Shown: in pieces, positions 45,436 to 54,407 of the stretch
Position numbering within the stretch: position 1 is the stretch's first letter
How the letters are laid out: each line of letters starts with the position of its first letter
Virus record (IMG/VR): IMGVR_UViG_3300032331_003707
Span: 36,346 to 100,345 of that record
Source: a virus
DNA: 64,000 nucleotides
Direction: 5' to 3' (one strand)
Notes under the pieces: generated by a model
What the model saw: the letters and a program-made list of their open reading frames with translations, nothing else
Told to the model about the DNA's origin: nothing
Databases searched by the model: none
Made by a program: the position numbers and the translations under genes

Positions 45436-48400
45436 TGTCAGGTTCAATCGGAGCTAATAGAATCCCTAGAAAAGCTGTTGACCCAACAGTTAAAAAATAT
45501 ATTGAAAATATTTTAAAGAAATATCCTCCTTTTAGAAGTGCTAAAATATCTGGGTCATATAATACTACTGTAAAATCAGATCATGGTGATTTAGATTTAG
45601 TGATCCATGTTGATGCAGGTGAAGATGATAAAAAAACTCTTAAGAAAAAATTTGCTGAATATTTAAATTCATTACCTGATGATGTAATTGTTCCATTTAA
45701 AGCAGGACGTCATCAAGGTAAAAAAACAGCAGGTACTGGGGATATAGTTATTACTCAAATCCCAATAGAAGGTTACCCTGATCTAACGGTTCAAGTAGAT
45801 AATATGATTGTTACTTCTGAACAGGAAAGTGATTATAGAAAAAACTTTTTAGATATACCTGGTGAGAAACAAGCTTTATTAATTGGATTAGCAAAAGCTA
45901 TATTAATAGAAGAAGATCCTGAAACTGTAATTAAACGTTTAGGTATAAAAAATCTTCCACCTCTTGAAGATAATCAAGAATTTGAATTTAACCTATCATC
46001 AAAAGGTTTAACTTTACGTTTAGTAACGTTAGATAACTTTAAAGAAATTGGGCGTAATGATATTTGGAGTTCATATGATTGGAATGACATAAGTAAACTA
46101 TTTACCAATTATAATTTAAATTTACCATTTGATGAGTTATTAAAACAAGTAAAAAATTCTATAAGTAATCCTCGTTCTAGAAACAGAATTAAAGGATTAT
46201 TTAAATCTATGTTAGTAATTGGAGCAGGTGAAAAAGGAACACCTAAAGGAGACAATAAGGAATTAGCCCTACAGAAAGTAGATTCAATTTTAGAACAATT
46301 GGCTGCTTCATATATAACTGAAGACGCTACCTCTCCTATTATAGCTCTTTACCCTGGTAAATTTAAACCACCACATAAAGGACATTTAGATGTAGTTAAT
46401 CAACTTGCTTCTCTCCCTAATGTAGAAAAAGTAATAGTCTTAATTTCACCAAAACCTCATGAAGGTATCACAGCTGAACAAAGTTTAAATATATGGGAAA
46501 AATTATATTTACCATTAATAAACAACCCTGATAAAGTTAAATTTACCATATCTCAAGTTACACCTGTAAAAGATGTTTATGACATCATAACAGACAACCC
46601 AGACACAAATTTCATAGCAGCATATGGAAAAGAAGACGCAGGCCGTTATAGTAAACTAAACTCAGAAAGAGTTAAAACATATGATGCTGGAAATGTTGAA
46701 GGTATAAGTGCTACCGATTTAAGATCAGCTTTAAATTCTCAAGGAGATATAACTCCTTATATTCCTAAAGATGTTTCTCCAATTAAATATCTTGAAACTC
46801 TTGGAGTTTTGTTACATGAAAGTTTAAATGAATATACCAATCAATCTACATTAAATCCTGTAGTGTTTGATGGATTAGAAATTAAACCTAAGGTAAAAGA
46901 TATACTTATAAAAATTGCTAACGAATTTTGGAATTCATTAGAATTAGATGTTGATTATGAAGATATTTTACTTTTAGGTAGTTCTGCTAATTACAATTGG
47001 ACTCCATATTCTGATATAGATTTACATATTTTAGTAGATTTTGATGAGTTTGAAGATCCTAAAATAGCTAAAAAATTCTTTGATTTAGCCAAATCAAGAT
47101 TTAATGATACTCATGATCTAAAAATTAAAAATAATGATATAGAGGTATATGTTCAAAATTCTAAAGAACCTAATGCTAGCATAGGAGTATATTCTTTACT
47201 AAATGATGAATGGTTACAAGAACCTCAATACGGAAAAATTAAAATTCCGGATAATGAAATAGAAAATAAAGCTAAACCCTTTAAATCTAAAATTGATAAA
47301 ATCTTAAGAACAAAACCTACATCTAACAACTATGATTTTTTAATTGATTCTATAAAAGGACTCCAGGACAAACTTAAAAAATTCAGACAAATTGGATTAG
47401 AAACAGGTGGTGAATATTCAATTGAAAATTTAGCTTTTAAAAACCTACGCAATACAGGTTATATTGAGAAACTTCTTAATTACAAGACTGAAGTAATGGA
47501 TAAAGTATTATCTATTAAAGAAATTTTTGATAAACCTGTAGATGCTTACCCATTCACTGAATCAGGAGATGGAACATATATGTTTGAATCTGACAGTGGA
47601 AATCAATATGTTGTCTATATAGATGTTGCTAGTGAAAACAGAATTTCTATAGACTTTGGTATAGCCGATGAAACAGGTGATGTAGATTACCCTGAAACAA
47701 ATGTAGGTGAATTATATAAAGTAATGTCTACTATTATAGCAATTGCTAAAAGTTATGTAAACCAACACCCTGAAATAGAAATTATTTCTTGGTCATCTGT
47801 AGCAAAAAGAGGACAAAAGAAAATTGGAGATACTCAACGTGATAAACTTTATAAATTGGTTGTTAAAAAACAAGCAGGACTATCTGATAAAGATATTAAA
47901 TTTATTAACGGTGAATGGTGGGCTTATTTAAAAGGATATAACCCATTATTTGAAAAAATGTCCTCTACAACTGAATTCCCAGAACCATTTACGTATGAAG
48001 ATCTTATAGATATAGACAAATATGCAGATGATGCTTTAAACCCAATAGATGTTAATCTTGACCCTAAGTCAAATGGGCATTTTTTAGATAGAGCTATTGA
48101 AAGAGGTATAACTAAAGATGAATTAAAGGATTTCTTTGCTAGATTAGGATTAAAAAAAGATAGTTTAAAATATTTCTTTACTAAAGCAAAAGAAAAAGGA
48201 GACAATGATGTTGTAGCAACAGATAAAAAAACAAATATTAGTATTCCTTTTGAAGATACAACTTCAAGTGTTAAAGATCGTATGGCGAATAGAATTAAAT
48301 CTATAGGCGCTAAAACAGTACATAAAAAATCTAATTTTCATACCCCAAATGTTCGACTTACTTTTGCTGAAAATGAAAAAGATACATTTGGATTAAATGC

Positions 48401-48899
48401 TTATGCTAGAGAATTGGCTAAAGAATTAGAAGAAGAATTAAAAGAAGCTAATAATATTAAAACAAGTAAAACTAAACCACTAATGAATATTTTGGTATTA
48501 GATTCTGAAGATAAATCTTCTTTAAAAGAATTTAAAAAACACTTGGCTTCTTTAACTAATTATATGATCGATAACGGATATAATGTTTCTCCTCTTCCTA
48601 AAATAAAATTTATCAATAATGATGTAGAAAATGCTCAAAATGTACTAGGAACAACTGCATATTATAACCCAAATGATAAATCAGTTACTTTGTTTACATT
48701 AAATAGACATCCAAAAGATATATTACGTTCATATGCTCATGAAATGGTTCATCATAAACAAAATTTAGAAAATAGATTAACTAATATCTCTGGACAAAAT
48801 ATAAATGAAGATGACTATTTGAAAGAAATTGAAAGAGAAGCATATGAGGAAGGAAATATGATGTTTAGAAGTTGGGAAAACGGATTAAATAAAAAATGA
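45435..48899 (+). CDS. Multi-enzyme fusion: two NTases, HxGH cytidylyltransferase, metalloprotease (1154 aa)
   Basis: A 1154-residue fusion with at least five parts. Residues 35-125: pol-beta nucleotidyltransferase (SGSYNTT, Asp52/Asp54). Residues 300-450: cytidylyltransferase/NMNAT-like domain with HKGH (314-317) and ISATDLR (424-430). Residues 480-620: second nucleotidyltransferase (LLGSSANY, Asp527/Asp529). Residues 880-975: a domain opening HFLDRAIERGI. Residues 1090-1145: zincin HEMVHH (1102-1107) with EIEREAYEEG. Short helices ending YITE (293-296) and LNE (464-466) precede domains 2 and 3. Marine T4-like phages have shorter HxGH proteins of this type; such a long assembly is unusual. 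Confidence 0.8.
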   Translation: MSGSIGANRIPRKAVDPTVKKYIENILKKYPPFRSAKISGSYNTTVKSDHGDLDLVIHVDAGEDDKKTLKKKFAEYLNSLPDDVIVPFKAGRHQGKKTAGTGDIVITQIPIEGYPDLTVQVDNMIVTSEQESDYRKNFLDIPGEKQALLIGLAKAILIEEDPETVIKRLGIKNLPPLEDNQEFEFNLSSKGLTLRLVTLDNFKEIGRNDIWSSYDWNDISKLFTNYNLNLPFDELLKQVKNSISNPRSRNRIKGLFKSMLVIGAGEKGTPKGDNKELALQKVDSILEQLAASYITEDATSPIIALYPGKFKPPHKGHLDVVNQLASLPNVEKVIVLISPKPHEGITAEQSLNIWEKLYLPLINNPDKVKFTISQVTPVKDVYDIITDNPDTNFIAAYGKEDAGRYSKLNSERVKTYDAGNVEGISATDLRSALNSQGDITPYIPKDVSPIKYLETLGVLLHESLNEYTNQSTLNPVVFDGLEIKPKVKDILIKIANEFWNSLELDVDYEDILLLGSSANYNWTPYSDIDLHILVDFDEFEDPKIAKKFFDLAKSRFNDTHDLKIKNNDIEVYVQNSKEPNASIGVYSLLNDEWLQEPQYGKIKIPDNEIENKAKPFKSKIDKILRTKPTSNNYDFLIDSIKGLQDKLKKFRQIGLETGGEYSIENLAFKNLRNTGYIEKLLNYKTEVMDKVLSIKEIFDKPVDAYPFTESGDGTYMFESDSGNQYVVYIDVASENRISIDFGIADETGDVDYPETNVGELYKVMSTIIAIAKSYVNQHPEIEIISWSSVAKRGQKKIGDTQRDKLYKLVVKKQAGLSDKDIKFINGEWWAYLKGYNPLFEKMSSTTEFPEPFTYEDLIDIDKYADDALNPIDVNLDPKSNGHFLDRAIERGITKDELKDFFARLGLKKDSLKYFFTKAKEKGDNDVVATDKKTNISIPFEDTTSSVKDRMANRIKSIGAKTVHKKSNFHTPNVRLTFAENEKDTFGLNAYARELAKELEEELKEANNIKTSKTKPLMNILVLDSEDKSSLKEFKKHLASLTNYMIDNGYNVSPLPKIKFINNDVENAQNVLGTTAYYNPNDKSVTLFTLNRHPKDILRSYAHEMVHHKQNLENRLTNISGQNINEDDYLKEIEREAYEEGNMMFRSWENGLNKK

Positions 48900-49435
48900 T
48901 TAGTTTAACACAAATTTACCAAGAGGGCGTTCTCTCTCCTAATTACACGCTTTATTGTGATATGGATGGAGTACTATGTGACTTCGATTCCCGATTTGAT
49001 TACTTCACAGGACTTTCTCCTGAAGAATATAAAAATAAATTTGGAAATAAAAAGTTTTGGGACCTAATTGATAACCAAGTAGGAGTACCATTTTGGTCTA
49101 ACATGCCCTGGATGCCAGAAGGAGAACTTCTTTGGGATTACATTAAAAAATATAACCCTGTTCTTCTTTCCTCACCCTCAGAAAATAATGAATCTCGTTT
49201 AGGGAAACGTCTTTGGGTAGAAAAACACATTAATAAATATCTCCCACCAGCTTCACCTAAAACCGAATTAATTCTTGCAGCTAGACACAATAAACAAGAT
49301 TATTCAACAAAAACTTCAATACTTATAGACGATCGCCCTGATACTATTTCAGAATGGAACTCCCATAGTGGGATTGGAATTTTGTTTAGATCAACAGGCC
49401 AAACCATTAAAGACTTAAAAAAAATAGGATTATGA
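48896..49435 (+). CDS. HAD-like 5'-nucleotidase/phosphatase
   Basis: A 179-residue HAD hydrolase. The N-terminus MISLTQIYQEGVLSP resembles the block's targeting helix. The catalytic motif DMDGVLCDFD (Asp22/Asp24) opens the domain; LLSSPS is motif II and ILIDDRPDTI motif IV. It is of the 5'(3')-deoxyribonucleotidase type. It overlaps the giant enzyme and the following gene by 4 nt, so all are co-translated. The substrate is probably a nucleotide. Confidence 0.8.
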   Translation: MISLTQIYQEGVLSPNYTLYCDMDGVLCDFDSRFDYFTGLSPEEYKNKFGNKKFWDLIDNQVGVPFWSNMPWMPEGELLWDYIKKYNPVLLSSPSENNESRLGKRLWVEKHINKYLPPASPKTELILAARHNKQDYSTKTSILIDDRPDTISEWNSHSGIGILFRSTGQTIKDLKKIGL

Positions 49436-49839
49436 AACTCCACCAACTCAAAAAAATCATCATCGAAAATCTCACTGCTCACTCCCCAGAACTAATTTCA
49501 TCTCCAGATGAATCCCCAAAATTCCCAGGAGTTAACCAAGTTAAAGACTTCTTCGTAGTAACCCTCCCAGCATCATCATCTCCAGAAAGTACTGTAAGAA
49601 GAACTAATGTATTTGATGATATTCCTATGGATGGAACTCATGGAGTATATTTAAGTGAAGCTGAAGCTACTCGTGAATCTAAACGTTTAACTCAAGAATA
49701 TTCTTCTCAATTAAAAGAGTTAGAAGAAACTATGGCTGAAGTTAGAGCTCAAGAAGCTGAATTAAAAGAAAGAAAAAAAGAAGCTGCTGAAAGAATTAAG
49801 CAGATGAAAGGTGATAAGAAAAAAGAAACCAAAAAATAA
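49432..49839 (+). CDS. Coiled-coil protein with targeting-like N-terminus (135 aa)
   Basis: A 135-residue protein: MKLHQLKKIIIENLTAH at the start, a Ser/Pro-rich stretch with NVFDDIPMDGTHGVYLSEAEA, then a Lys/Glu coiled coil (LKELEETMAEVRAQEAELKERK). Scaffold-like composition. Function unknown. Confidence 0.6.
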   Translation: MKLHQLKKIIIENLTAHSPELISSPDESPKFPGVNQVKDFFVVTLPASSSPESTVRRTNVFDDIPMDGTHGVYLSEAEATRESKRLTQEYSSQLKELEETMAEVRAQEAELKERKKEAAERIKQMKGDKKKETKK

Positions 49840-49844
49840 AAGTA

Positions 49845-50414
49845 ATGTCTGATAATGTTTTAAAAAAAGAATTCCAACAAAAAGATGTTCAACGTCTTCG
49901 TAATATTTTAACTAATAAGCACGGAGAAAAAACAATTGTAGGGATAGGTTATACCAAACAACAAGAATTCCATGAAGATGGAGATATATGGGAAGAAGAT
50001 GGTCGTACTTGGACTATTAAAGATGGGATTAAACAAAATATTACTAAACTAGATAAAGCTAAAGAATCTATTGTAGCACCTTTATTTTGCCCTTGTTGTA
50101 AAAATTTAATGAAGAATAAGCATGATAATGCTTTCTATCTTCAATATAAACGTTGTTTTAATTGTCAAGTAGATTTTGAAACTCGCCTTAGAATTAATGG
50201 CCAATGGGAAGATTATGAAAAAAATATTGTTAATTCTGATGTAGATGATATGATAAGTGATTTTTCTGTATGGATGGAAGAACATATGAATGCCTCAGAC
50301 GAATCATTCATAACAGAAAGGGGAGATGTTGAAAAATGGGTTGGTTCTTCGAAACAAAAATTATTAGAAAATAAAGAAGAAACAATAAAGTATTTACAAA
50401 GTTTAAAAAAATAA
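49845..50414 (+). CDS. Zinc-ribbon phage protein (189 aa)
   Basis: A 189-residue protein with a zinc ribbon near residues 81-105 (FCPCCKNLMKN...RCFNCQVDFE). It continues LRINGQWEDYEKN. I recall this family, a CPxCxxxM/CFxCxxxFE ribbon plus GxWxxYE, from many T4-like phages with no established function. No targeting-like N-terminus. It may bind nucleic acid or another protein. Confidence 0.72.
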   Translation: MSDNVLKKEFQQKDVQRLRNILTNKHGEKTIVGIGYTKQQEFHEDGDIWEEDGRTWTIKDGIKQNITKLDKAKESIVAPLFCPCCKNLMKNKHDNAFYLQYKRCFNCQVDFETRLRINGQWEDYEKNIVNSDVDDMISDFSVWMEEHMNASDESFITERGDVEKWVGSSKQKLLENKEETIKYLQSLKK

Positions 50415-50417
50415 TTA

Positions 50418-50428
50418 ATATTTATATA
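50418..50428 (+). promoter_or_regulatory. Class III (late) motif, variant
   Basis: ATATTTATATA, 15 nt before ATG 50444. Confidence 0.5.
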
Positions 50429-50443
50429 TAAAAACATATAAAC

Positions 50444-50923
50444 ATGAGCAATAATTTTAGTATAAGTGAATGGAGACGTCAACAACTTCACAAAGAAATA
50501 ATAACAGAAGACCTTACGCGTATATCAGAAAATGAAGAAGAAGCTGATATGAAAAAATACCGTAAAGAAGTTTTACAACAACTTTTAACTTGGTATAAAA
50601 AACAAGACAAACCAGACCAGAATATGGTTAAAAAACTTGAAGGAGAAATTGGTAATCTTAACGAAGGTAAAGTTACTGTTAAGTCAATTAAGTTTTCTGA
50701 TTTAAGTGATAAAAATCTTTTACCTACTAATATAGGCATGGGTTCGTCTCGAAAAATTAAAGACGAAGATGACTTTAAAAATTGGAAAGCTGATTTTCTT
50801 AAAAAATATGGTAATATTGAATTAGAAAAAGGCAATGCCGGATGGAAAGCATCATCTAAGCATGAAGCAAATAAACAAGCACAAGCAGACTTTGACAAGA
50901 ATGCTAAAAAAAATAAAAAATAA
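50444..50923 (+). CDS. Charged helical protein (159 aa)
   Basis: A 159-residue charged protein: FSISEWRRQQLHKEIITEDL at the N-terminus, a helical body, then VTVKSIKFSDLSDKN and a Lys-rich tail. The opening helix ends in ITE, matching the (I/L)xE pattern of prohead-protease sites. Function unknown. Confidence 0.6.
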   Translation: MSNNFSISEWRRQQLHKEIITEDLTRISENEEEADMKKYRKEVLQQLLTWYKKQDKPDQNMVKKLEGEIGNLNEGKVTVKSIKFSDLSDKNLLPTNIGMGSSRKIKDEDDFKNWKADFLKKYGNIELEKGNAGWKASSKHEANKQAQADFDKNAKKNKK

Positions 50924-50930
50924 AATTACC

Positions 50931-51299
50931 ATGAACGAATTTGCAAAACTAATATCATATCTATTTCATTCAAGAACCCAAGCTCACATATTTCATCTTC
51001 AAACTGACTCATTTGCAGCTCACTCTGCTTTAAATGGATATTATGATGCAATTATTGGGTTAACTGATGGATTAGTAGAATCATACCAAGGAAAATATGG
51101 TATTTTAACCAATTACTCTAATTTTAGTATATTAGAATATAAAAGCTGTGAGGAAGTTATTATGTATTTTCAAGGTTTAGATATGACTATTGAAAAACTA
51201 CGCAAATCAATACCCCAAGATTCATATATCCAAAACCAAGTTGATACTATAGTAGAATTAGTTTCTTCTACTATTTACAAACTTAAATTCTTAAAATAA
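50931..51299 (+). CDS. Ferritin-like-fold phage protein (122 aa)
   Basis: A 122-residue helical-bundle protein. ATG 50931 is chosen; longer readings overlap the upstream gene. LISYLFHSRTQAHIFHLQTDSFAAHSALNGYYDAI then LVESYQGKYG match a phage family (HSRxQxHIxHLxTxSxAxHxALxxYY) with a Dps/ferritin-like pattern, similar to DUF5856 as I recall. The His/Glu positions could bind metal. Possibly protective against oxidative damage; unproven. Confidence 0.7.
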   Translation: MNEFAKLISYLFHSRTQAHIFHLQTDSFAAHSALNGYYDAIIGLTDGLVESYQGKYGILTNYSNFSILEYKSCEEVIMYFQGLDMTIEKLRKSIPQDSYIQNQVDTIVELVSSTIYKLKFLK

Positions 51300-51658
51300 T
51301 GGAATCTAATTTTAATCAAGGAAAAAAGGCTATTTCTAACAGACTTAGAAACCTTATTATTATCCCTGAGAAAATACGAGAATTCAGACAAGAATTAAAC
51401 CAAAAGTTTCTTAGCGGAGAAATCACCAAATATGAATTTGATGAAGCCTCAGCTTATTTAGATAAAAAAGAAAACGAACACTACTCTAAAACCCCAGGAC
51501 TTAGAGAAGCATTAATCGAGGTTTATTCTAAAATAGAAGAAGAACTCTGCCCAGCTGGAAAAAGATATATTACTAAACGTAAAGCTGCTGGTGAAAAATC
51601 ATCAGCCTATCTTTCAGGACGTGCTGTAAAAGTGTGTAAGGGTCAAATGAAGGGATAA
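51299..51658 (+). CDS. Basic conserved phage protein (119 aa)
   Basis: A 119-residue protein. The C-terminus CPAGKRYITKRKAAGEKSSAYLSGRAVKVCKG is a basic, two-Cys module, recalled from several marine T4-like phages. The N-terminal part is helical and charged. It starts on the last base of the previous stop and ends on the next start. It may bind nucleic acid in the particle. Confidence 0.66.
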   Translation: MESNFNQGKKAISNRLRNLIIIPEKIREFRQELNQKFLSGEITKYEFDEASAYLDKKENEHYSKTPGLREALIEVYSKIEEELCPAGKRYITKRKAAGEKSSAYLSGRAVKVCKGQMKG

Positions 51659-51933
51659 TGACTAAAAAAGAATTACATGAAATAATTTATGAGTCATTAC
51701 GTGATTGGTTTAAAAAAGAAGACTGGGTTCGTATTGATACCCAAGGTAATATAACTGGCCCATGTGGTACTATGAAAAAAGGTCAAGCAACTACTCGTTG
51801 TTTACCTAGAGCTAAAGCAAATAGTTTAACTAAAGCAGAACGTGCTTCTACATCTAGAAAAAAAGTAACAGGTAGTAAAAAAGGTAAACAATTTGTTTCT
51901 AACACATCCAAAGCCAAAGTTAAAAAAAAATGA
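51658..51933 (+). CDS. Basic CGT/RCLPxAKA-type phage protein (91 aa)
   Basis: A 91-residue, very basic protein. A targeting-like helix (ELHEIIYESLRDWFKKE) is followed by the conserved WVRIDTQGNITGPCGTM, RCLPRAKA and SLTKAERASTSRKK. The CG(T/G)...RCLPxAKAxSLTxxER module is widespread in marine phages, function unknown. The Lys tail suggests DNA binding, for example inside the head. Confidence 0.7.
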   Translation: MTKKELHEIIYESLRDWFKKEDWVRIDTQGNITGPCGTMKKGQATTRCLPRAKANSLTKAERASTSRKKVTGSKKGKQFVSNTSKAKVKKK

Positions 51934-52079
51934 TTAAACTAACCGACATATTACAAGAAATGATAGCTAATACTAAAATTATTTGTGATAAATGTGGCTG
52001 GAAATGGAAAATAAAAGATGGAGGAGATGATTTATTTATGTGTCATAAATGTGGCCATGATAATGCTTCATCTTATTAA
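51930..52079 (+). CDS. Zinc-finger micro-protein (49 aa)
   Basis: A 49-residue protein, ATGA-coupled to the previous gene. MIKLTDILQEMIAN is a targeting-like helix; CDKCGWKWK and CHKCGH form a four-Cys zinc ribbon with conserved KIKDGGDDLFMC between. I recall similar ribbons (CxKCxWxW...DLxxCHKCG) fused to many phage proteins. Role unknown. Confidence 0.68.
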   Translation: MIKLTDILQEMIANTKIICDKCGWKWKIKDGGDDLFMCHKCGHDNASSY

Positions 52080-52087
52080 AAAATAAC

Positions 52088-52098
52088 ATATTTATAAT
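52088..52098 (+). promoter_or_regulatory. Class III (late) motif
   Basis: ATATTTATAAT, 11 nt before ATG 52110. Confidence 0.62.
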
Positions 52099-52109
52099 AA
52101 AATTATACA

Positions 52110-53243
52110 ATGAAACAACAATTGAGCGAACAATTTTCTCGTATGAAAAAATTAGCGGGTATTAATGAAAATTTTATGACCCCAAAACCATTACCTCCTG
52201 CTTCTGGGGAACATAATCCTTCTACATTATGGGATTCATTAGATCTCCCAACTAGAACTAATGCTCTTGAACCAATTGTTGGACCTGAAGATGCTGGATA
52301 CCTAGCTAGATATAGTTGGTATAATATCCCAGGTAGTGTAGCTAATCAAATTGAATTTGATGATATAGTATCTCATAGAGAAAATACTCCTGTTTCTTTT
52401 TTAGATAAAGAATTAAATGAAATTTTAGCTTTAATAAATGAAGCTGAGAAAAAATCAAAAGAAGAAGAGGAAGAAGAAACACCAGCTGAAGAAGAAGAAA
52501 CACCTGCTGAAGGTGAAGATGAAGCACCAGCTGAAGAAGAAGCTCCTGCTGAAGGGGAAGATGTTGAAGGTGAAGAAGGTCTTGATCCTGAGGTTAAAAA
52601 AATTCAAAGTGCATTAGAATTAGCATATGCTAAAGCTAAAGAATTAGGAGATAAAAAATTAAATGCTCAAATTGGTAATACTATTACTTATTTTACTAAA
52701 ACTCAAGTATTAAAAGCTGAAGAAGGTGAAGGTGAGGAAGGTGGGGAAGTTACTGAAGATTTATTTTCTTCATTAGTTAGAGAAGTAGCTATTGCTCCTG
52801 CTGGGAAACCAAAAGAAGACCCAAATAAAAAACAAGCCCAAGTAAAGGGAAGTATTAATGTTAATGCTTTTAAAAAATTAAATGTCCCTGGTGCTAATAT
52901 TGCTGTCTTAACCTCATCAATAAACAAAATCAAACAAGGTCTTTCAGCAGATAAACTTAGCACTAGTGAAAAAGCAGAATTAGCTAAGACATTTGCTGAA
53001 ATGATTCGCACTAAAAACGATTCTCTTCTTAATCAAATCTTCAGCATCCTTAAAAATGTTGAACAAGCCCCAGCAAAAGCTCCTGTAACTGAAAAAAAAC
53101 TTTCTAAAGCTGAAAACAGTGAAAAAGAAAAAATTGTAAAGGGAATGAAAAAAAATAAATCTGAGTTTGTAAAAGATTATGGGAAAGATGCTCAAAAAGT
53201 AATGTATGCTACTGCTACTAAATTAGCCCAAAAGAAAAAATAA
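52110..53243 (+). CDS. Acidic repeat virion/scaffold-like protein (377 aa)
   Basis: A 377-residue protein. The N-terminus EQFSRMKKLAGINENF is shared in style with the gene at 57218. Residues ~110-160 are a Glu-rich repeat of PAEEE/PAEGE units. The C-terminus KIVKGMKKNKSEFVKDYGKDAQKVMYATATKLA is a module recalled from many marine phage proteins (MKKNxxxFxKxYGxxAxxVMYATATKxA). Composition and position fit a scaffold or internal head protein. Its stop overlaps the next ATG by 1 nt. Confidence 0.66.
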   Translation: MKQQLSEQFSRMKKLAGINENFMTPKPLPPASGEHNPSTLWDSLDLPTRTNALEPIVGPEDAGYLARYSWYNIPGSVANQIEFDDIVSHRENTPVSFLDKELNEILALINEAEKKSKEEEEEETPAEEEETPAEGEDEAPAEEEAPAEGEDVEGEEGLDPEVKKIQSALELAYAKAKELGDKKLNAQIGNTITYFTKTQVLKAEEGEGEEGGEVTEDLFSSLVREVAIAPAGKPKEDPNKKQAQVKGSINVNAFKKLNVPGANIAVLTSSINKIKQGLSADKLSTSEKAELAKTFAEMIRTKNDSLLNQIFSILKNVEQAPAKAPVTEKKLSKAENSEKEKIVKGMKKNKSEFVKDYGKDAQKVMYATATKLAQKKK

Positions 53244-53755
53244 TGACTCGTGCTGAATTAATAGATAAAATTAGAGGTATTGTAAAAAAAGTTTACAAAC
53301 CTGTAATTGTAAAAGTTGACTTAGACACAGTCAATACTGGGGTATCCTTAGATATAGAAAGATTCCCATTATTAGCTAAATTCCCATCATTACGAGAAAT
53401 AATCGAAAAACTTCTTACTTCTCAATATGATATCTTTATAGGAGATGTATTATGGGTTGCACCTCGTCCTACTACATTTAAAATTATATTTAATAATGGA
53501 CAAGTATTTTATCTTATAACTACTAATAAAGGATGGATCGCTAAAGTAGAAGGTAAAAAATATTTTATAACCGAACGAAATGAACTAGAACGAGCCTCAG
53601 AAGCTCTTGCACGAATCCTTTCATATGGAAACCCAGCTGATATTGCAGCCGCATCAACTGAAGCACCTGCTGAAGAAGTTCCAGCTGAAGAAGCACCTGC
53701 TGAAGAAGCTCCAACTGAAGAAACACCTGAAGAAACCCCTGAAGAAACAACATAA
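53243..53755 (+). CDS. Protein with PAEE repeat tail (170 aa)
   Basis: A 170-residue protein. Residues 1-125 form an alpha/beta domain (VKKVYKPVIVKVDLDTVN, FKIIFNNGQVFYLITTNKGWIAKVEGKKYF); the last 40 are a repeat of (P/A)AEE units like that in the preceding protein. Sharing of the repeat suggests joint evolution or interaction. Function unknown. Confidence 0.62.
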   Translation: MTRAELIDKIRGIVKKVYKPVIVKVDLDTVNTGVSLDIERFPLLAKFPSLREIIEKLLTSQYDIFIGDVLWVAPRPTTFKIIFNNGQVFYLITTNKGWIAKVEGKKYFITERNELERASEALARILSYGNPADIAAASTEAPAEEVPAEEAPAEEAPTEETPEETPEETT

Positions 53756-53776
53756 ATTTTTAACATAAACCAAAAA

Positions 53777-54400
53777 ATGAAAAATAAACTTACCGAAGAA
53801 AAAATTGAACAATTACTTCTAGAATTAATTGAAGAAGGATTATTTGATAGATTAAAATCTAAAGCAACTGGAGCTGTAGCTGGTTTAAAACAAACTGGAA
53901 AGAACTTAGGTGCGTTTTTAAAAGGTGATGCTTCTGCTATCGGAGATCCAAAACTTCAAAAAGCAACAGCTCAACTTAAATCAAAACTTGATACTATCGC
54001 TAAAGATTTATCTTCAGCCCAAGAAGATATGGCTACTCTATTCCCAGCAGCTACTATAAAATCTTTACCTGGAGATCTTCCAACTATAATAAGTAATTAC
54101 CAAAAATCTTTAACTGTTATGGGTAATGCTACTAAAAAGATTATATCTCAAATTTCAAACCCTCCTAAATCAAAAGGTGATGACAAATCATCTGAAGAAA
54201 AAGGTAAACAACCTCAACAAAAAGCCGCTCAACCCCAACAAAAAGGTAAACAACCACAACAAAAAGCTGCTCAACAAAAACAACCCAACAGAAACCCAGC
54301 AACTGGAAGATTTACTAAAAAAGGAGAACCAGCTCGTGACCCTAAAACTGGAAGGTTTGTTAAAAAGACTTTAGAAGAACTTCTAAAACAATATAAATAA
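53777..54400 (+). CDS. Basic repeat protein with targeting-like N-terminus (207 aa)
   Basis: A 207-residue protein. The N-terminal helix EEKIEQLLLELIEEGLFDRLK ends in acidic residues. A helical core follows, then a Gln/Lys-rich repeat (GKQPQQKAA units, ~residues 142-170) and two NPATGRFTKKG / DPKTGRFVKK repeats. Disordered and basic at the end, so a possible DNA-condensing head protein. Confidence 0.62.
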   Translation: MKNKLTEEKIEQLLLELIEEGLFDRLKSKATGAVAGLKQTGKNLGAFLKGDASAIGDPKLQKATAQLKSKLDTIAKDLSSAQEDMATLFPAATIKSLPGDLPTIISNYQKSLTVMGNATKKIISQISNPPKSKGDDKSSEEKGKQPQQKAAQPQQKGKQPQQKAAQQKQPNRNPATGRFTKKGEPARDPKTGRFVKKTLEELLKQYK

Positions 54401-54407
54401 TTTAGTT

